From contig CACHSA010000001.1 of assembly GCA_902582405.1 (NCBI GenBank), positions 1 to 64,000 of the forward strand: a stretch of DNA of 64,000 nt. The letters run 5' to 3'. The notes beneath the pieces are model-generated. The model saw only the letters and a list, made by a program, of their open reading frames with translations. It had not been told where the DNA came from and did no database searches. Positions 60,522 through 64,000 of this stretch are shown here, piece by piece. Position numbers and translations under genes: made by a program. Numbering within the stretch: the stretch's first letter is position 1; each line of letters begins with the position of its first letter. The stretch is from an uncultured Bacteroidota bacterium (GTDB lineage: Bacteria; Bacteroidota; Bacteroidia; Flavobacteriales; Flavobacteriaceae).

Positions 60522-61268
60522 TTGAAAAAAAACTATAATTATATTGAAAAAGGTGAAGGCCAGGTCATTGTTCTTTTACATGGTTTAATGGGTGGTTTGA
60601 GTAATTTTAAAGATGTTTTAAATTATTTCTCATCAAAGAATTATAAAGTTGTCATCCCTGAACTACCAATTTATAGTTTACCGCTAAAAGAAACAACCGT
60701 AACAGCTTTTTCCAACTTTTTAGAGGATTTCATAGAATATAAAAGTATTGATAACTTAATTTTATTAGGAAACTCACTGGGAGGTCATGTGGGTTTAATT
60801 TTTTCAAAAAAACATCCAAATTTAGTTAAATCACTCATATTAACAGGGAGCTCTGGATTGTATGAAAATTCAATGGGTGAAAGTTATCCCAAAAGAGAAA
60901 ATTATAATTACATCAAACAAAAAACTGAGGATGTTTTTTACAATCCAAATGTTGCTACTAAACAAATAGTAGATGAAGTTTTTGAAACTGTTAATAATAG
61001 GGAAAAACTGGTTAGAACTCTCGCAATTGCAAAAAGTGCAATAAGACATAATATGTCAAAAGAGTTACCCAACATTAAAACACCTACTCTACTTATTTGG
61101 GGGAAGAACGACTTAGTTACTCCTCCAGAAGTTGCCCTAGAATTTCAATCACTACTTCCAAACTCAGAGCTTGTATGGATTAAAAAGTGTGGCCATGCTC
61201 CAATGATGGAATACCCAAAAGAATTTAATGAGATTTTGCATAATTGGCTCAATAAAAAAAATTTTTAG
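60522..61268 (+). CDS. Alpha/beta hydrolase (TTG start)
   Basis: VIVLLHGLMGGLSNF, LLGNSLGGHVGLIF nucleophile elbow, LLIWGKNDLVTPPEV, CGHAPMMEYPKEF. Confidence 0.93.
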   Translation: MKKNYNYIEKGEGQVIVLLHGLMGGLSNFKDVLNYFSSKNYKVVIPELPIYSLPLKETTVTAFSNFLEDFIEYKSIDNLILLGNSLGGHVGLIFSKKHPNLVKSLILTGSSGLYENSMGESYPKRENYNYIKQKTEDVFYNPNVATKQIVDEVFETVNNREKLVRTLAIAKSAIRHNMSKELPNIKTPTLLIWGKNDLVTPPEVALEFQSLLPNSELVWIKKCGHAPMMEYPKEFNEILHNWLNKKNF

Positions 61269-61273
61269 TTAAT

Positions 61274-61861
61274 ATGAATGCTCTAAAAGCTGAGTTCGTC
61301 TCGAGTAGTCCTAACGTGAAAAACTGCCCAGACGAATTAATCCCAGAGTACGTTTTTATTGGCCGATCCAATGTTGGGAAATCATCTTTAATAAACTCAA
61401 TTTGTAAAAGAAAACATCTAGCTAAAACTTCAGGAAAACCTGGGAAGACTCAACTAATCAATCACTTCAAGATCAATGATAGCTTGTATCTAACTGATTT
61501 ACCAGGTTATGGATATGCTAACTTATCTAAAACATCAAAAAAAAATATTGATAACTTAATCAGAGACTATTTTTTATATAGAAAACAAATTCATATGATT
61601 TTTGTAATTATAGACATTAGGCACGATCCGCTTGAGATTGACTTAAACTTTATGTCTTGGCTTATCTATATGGAAATGAAATTTTCAGTCATTTTTTCTA
61701 AATGTGACAAATTAAAAAAGGGAAGTACTAATGCTGAAAAATATATGTTAGAACTAACCAACAAATTAAATAATACTCCAAAATACTTTATAACCTCATC
61801 GAAAAATAAAGAAGGTATAGACAAAGTTTTAGCTCACATTACTAATAAAAGTTATAGTTGA
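61274..61861 (+). CDS. engB: Ribosome biogenesis GTP-binding protein YihA/YsxC/EngB
   Basis: EYVFIGRSNVGKSSLINSI, KTSGKPGKTQLINHF, LTDLPGYGYA, FSKCDKL. Confidence 0.96.
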   Translation: MNALKAEFVSSSPNVKNCPDELIPEYVFIGRSNVGKSSLINSICKRKHLAKTSGKPGKTQLINHFKINDSLYLTDLPGYGYANLSKTSKKNIDNLIRDYFLYRKQIHMIFVIIDIRHDPLEIDLNFMSWLIYMEMKFSVIFSKCDKLKKGSTNAEKYMLELTNKLNNTPKYFITSSKNKEGIDKVLAHITNKSYS

Positions 61862-61868
61862 CAGATAA

Positions 61869-62210
61869 TTATCGTTTATAACTTATTTTTAATTCTTTTT
61901 CAAGATGACTGGAAATTTTTTTTATTGCATCCTTGATTTTTTCGTTCTCCGTAGCCCTATAAATTGATTCACCCATAGTCAATATCGCCTGATAAAAAAA
62001 ATCATTCATTTCATTCACTGGCATTTCTTTTGTCCACAAATCTATCGACAGAGACTCCTTTTTTTTGTGATCCCAAACTGACAAGAATATTGCTTTCGAC
62101 TCCTCGTTGATTACATCACCGTCAGGGGCAGACCAAAATAACTTTTCTGGAATTTTATTTTCATCTAATTGTACTGAAATATTTATGTGTGCTTGTTTTT
62201 TTTTGGTCAT
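61869..62210 (-). CDS. gldC: Gliding motility protein GldC
   Basis: HINISVQLDENKIPEKLFWSAPDG...SIDLWTKEMPVNEMNDFFYQAILTMGESI; adjacent to gldB. Confidence 0.92.
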   Translation of the reverse strand: MTKKKQAHINISVQLDENKIPEKLFWSAPDGDVINEESKAIFLSVWDHKKKESLSIDLWTKEMPVNEMNDFFYQAILTMGESIYRATENEKIKDAIKKISSHLEKELKISYKR

Positions 62211-62213
62211 GGT

Positions 62214-63194
62214 TTAAGGTTTATAATTAGCTTTTTTGAAAATTTCTTCAGAGGACAAGTCAAGAATTTCTGAAATATTTAATAATGGATTTTTTTTTGA
62301 AAATGATCTCACAATTTGCCATCCAATCCATTGCCCAATTTTCCCAGGGCTATCATTATCAATTTCCAAATAAAATTTTGAAAATGGTGCGGGATTTATA
62401 AATCTATCTTCTAAATCATCATCTGTATCAAATAAAAGTTCATTTTCGATAAAATATTTCCATATATAATCTTCATTTTGCATTGCCCAATTAATCTGTT
62501 TGTCAGAATATCCAATTTTAATCCCATCATTTGATGATGGAATTATAAAATCTTTTAATAAAAGTATTTTGCCTTTATAAATAATCTTATCTAAAAAAAA
62601 TCTGCTAACAGGTCTTCTTACAATTGAATTTGCGATTTCGTCTACTAAAATAGAACTAAATCTAGATCTATCCATGTCTGCCTTTATATAACTAGGAATA
62701 CCCTCGTATATTTTGTTAGTTGAACCTAAAAAAGTATCTATTGAAATTAAAACAATTGAGTCGGCAAAAATTATTTTGTTTTGATAATCCACATTATTTG
62801 TTAATGTTAGAAATTTTGGAATTTTTATTAAAGGGAAGTAATAAATCAAATGTTTGTATATATTCTCAGATTCTTTTTCAAGATCAATTAAGTTTGGAAA
62901 ATTTTTGTTTACTTCATTATAAAGCAAATTCTGGATAGAATCTTTTTTTCTCTTCATCCATACACTATCAGAGAACTGATCTGGAAAAAGATATTTATAT
63001 TTTTTTTTAAACTTCTGGAATTCTTCTCTTTTTACTGATGCAAATTTCAAATCAAATCGGTCAAATTTAATTTCCACAGGAATTTGCTCTATTTGGGCTT
63101 TAATTTTCTTTTCATTTGAGCATCCTGATATGAAGATGATAAGACAAAATATATTTAACATAAGAAATATCAATAACTTGCGCTGAATTATCAT
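62214..63194 (-). CDS. gldB: Gliding motility lipoprotein GldB
   Basis: Lipobox-like IFISGCSNEK; VEIKFDRFDLKFASVKREEFQKFKKKYKYLFPDQF; GKIGQWIGWQIVRSF. Confidence 0.92.
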   Translation of the reverse strand: MIIQRKLLIFLMLNIFCLIIFISGCSNEKKIKAQIEQIPVEIKFDRFDLKFASVKREEFQKFKKKYKYLFPDQFSDSVWMKRKKDSIQNLLYNEVNKNFPNLIDLEKESENIYKHLIYYFPLIKIPKFLTLTNNVDYQNKIIFADSIVLISIDTFLGSTNKIYEGIPSYIKADMDRSRFSSILVDEIANSIVRRPVSRFFLDKIIYKGKILLLKDFIIPSSNDGIKIGYSDKQINWAMQNEDYIWKYFIENELLFDTDDDLEDRFINPAPFSKFYLEIDNDSPGKIGQWIGWQIVRSFSKKNPLLNISEILDLSSEEIFKKANYKP

Positions 63195-63236
63195 ATATTT
63201 TGTTTTTTAATTTTAGCAAAAGTAAAGAATTATAAG

Positions 63237-64000
63237 ATGGAAAGTATAAAAAAAGTATCTGACTACATTGAAAATTGGTTAAAACAATATATAAAAAAAT
63301 CCAAAATGGATGGCTTTGTAGTTGGAGTATCTGGAGGAGTAGACTCTGCTGTTACTTCGACAATTTGCGCTAGAACTGGATTTCCAACTTTATGTTTAGA
63401 GATGAGTATTTATCAAAATAGCTCTCAAATATCCAATGCAAGAAAACATATTAGTTGGTTAGAAGATAAATACAAAAACGTTTCCCATTATAATTTATCT
63501 TTAAACAAGTTATATGACGAATTCTGCAACTCATTGCCAAGTACAAAAAACAAAAAACATGAACTTGCTCTGGCAAATTCTAGGGCTAGATTAAGAATGG
63601 CGAATTTGTATTATTTTTCTACTATTAATAACTATTTAGTCGCAGGTACTGGAAATAAAGTTGAAGATTTTGGAATAGGCTTTTATACAAAGTATGGAGA
63701 TGGGGGTGTCGATTTAAGTCCAATCGCAGACTTATTGAAATCAGAGGTTTTTTTGTTAGCTAGACATCTGAATATTATTGAAGATATTCAAAAAACTGCT
63801 CCAACTGACGGGCTTTGGGATGATGACAGAACAGATGAAGATCAAATTGGGGCTTCGTACGACGAGATTGAATTTGTAATGAAAAACTTAGAAAAAAACT
63901 CTGAAAAAAAATTAACTAAAAGGCAGAAAAAAGTCTTTGAAATTTACAACTATCTTAATAATAAAAATAAACACAAAATGATTCCAATACCGATTTGTAA
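63237..64000 (+). CDS. nadE: NAD+ synthase (3' end truncated by the window)
   Basis: MESIKKVSDYIENWLKQYIKKSKMDGFVVGVSGGVDSAVTSTI; VAGTGNKVEDFGIGFYTKYGDGGVDLSPIADLLKSEVF. Confidence 0.95.
   Translation, partial: MESIKKVSDYIENWLKQYIKKSKMDGFVVGVSGGVDSAVTSTICARTGFPTLCLEMSIYQNSSQISNARKHISWLEDKYKNVSHYNLSLNKLYDEFCNSLPSTKNKKHELALANSRARLRMANLYYFSTINNYLVAGTGNKVEDFGIGFYTKYGDGGVDLSPIADLLKSEVFLLARHLNIIEDIQKTAPTDGLWDDDRTDEDQIGASYDEIEFVMKNLEKNSEKKLTKRQKKVFEIYNYLNNKNKHKMIPIPIC

Noticed and set aside
1-64000. CRISPR arrays, transposases, integrases, prophage, restriction or toxin-antitoxin genes
   Set aside because: Looked for short regularly spaced repeats and mobile-element or defence protein motifs in the ORF track; none seen. 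The regular repeats present are protein-coding (DUF285/BspA, TSP3)

Overview
AT-rich 64 kb chromosomal window, almost certainly from a marine Flavobacteriia-like Bacteroidota. Support for this comes from gldB/gldC, a T9SS-type C-terminal sorting domain, a flavobacterial-type dcw cluster and TAnnTTTG promoter-like motifs. Most of the window is tightly packed core genome: histidyl-tRNA synthetase, rpsF-rpsR-rplI, priA, rlmH, purB, carB, rpmH, idi, a complete mraZ-to-ftsZ division/cell-wall cluster, engB, gldC, gldB and nadE. It also holds a tRNA-Arg(UCG), a clear cobalamin riboswitch upstream of a BtuB-like TonB receptor, two good intrinsic terminators, and a candidate MraZ-box array. The accessory highlight is a 13.4 kb ORF (4477 aa) for a mosaic secreted protein: two LamG-like domains, three capped DUF285/BspA-type repeat blocks, a 366-bp recent tandem duplication, a GLUG-like region, Ig-like domains in which two different domains appear inserted at the same loop, a C-type-lectin-like domain, 13 thrombospondin type-3 repeats, cadherin-like domains and a T9SS sorting domain. 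It overlaps by 4 bp (ATGA) with a lipoprotein gene that may be its partner. Other points of interest are a fused double acyl-CoA dehydrogenase whose second half has lost the catalytic Glu, and seven convergent gene pairs that all overlap or lie within 20 bp. All domain calls come from reading the translated sequence; no database search was run.
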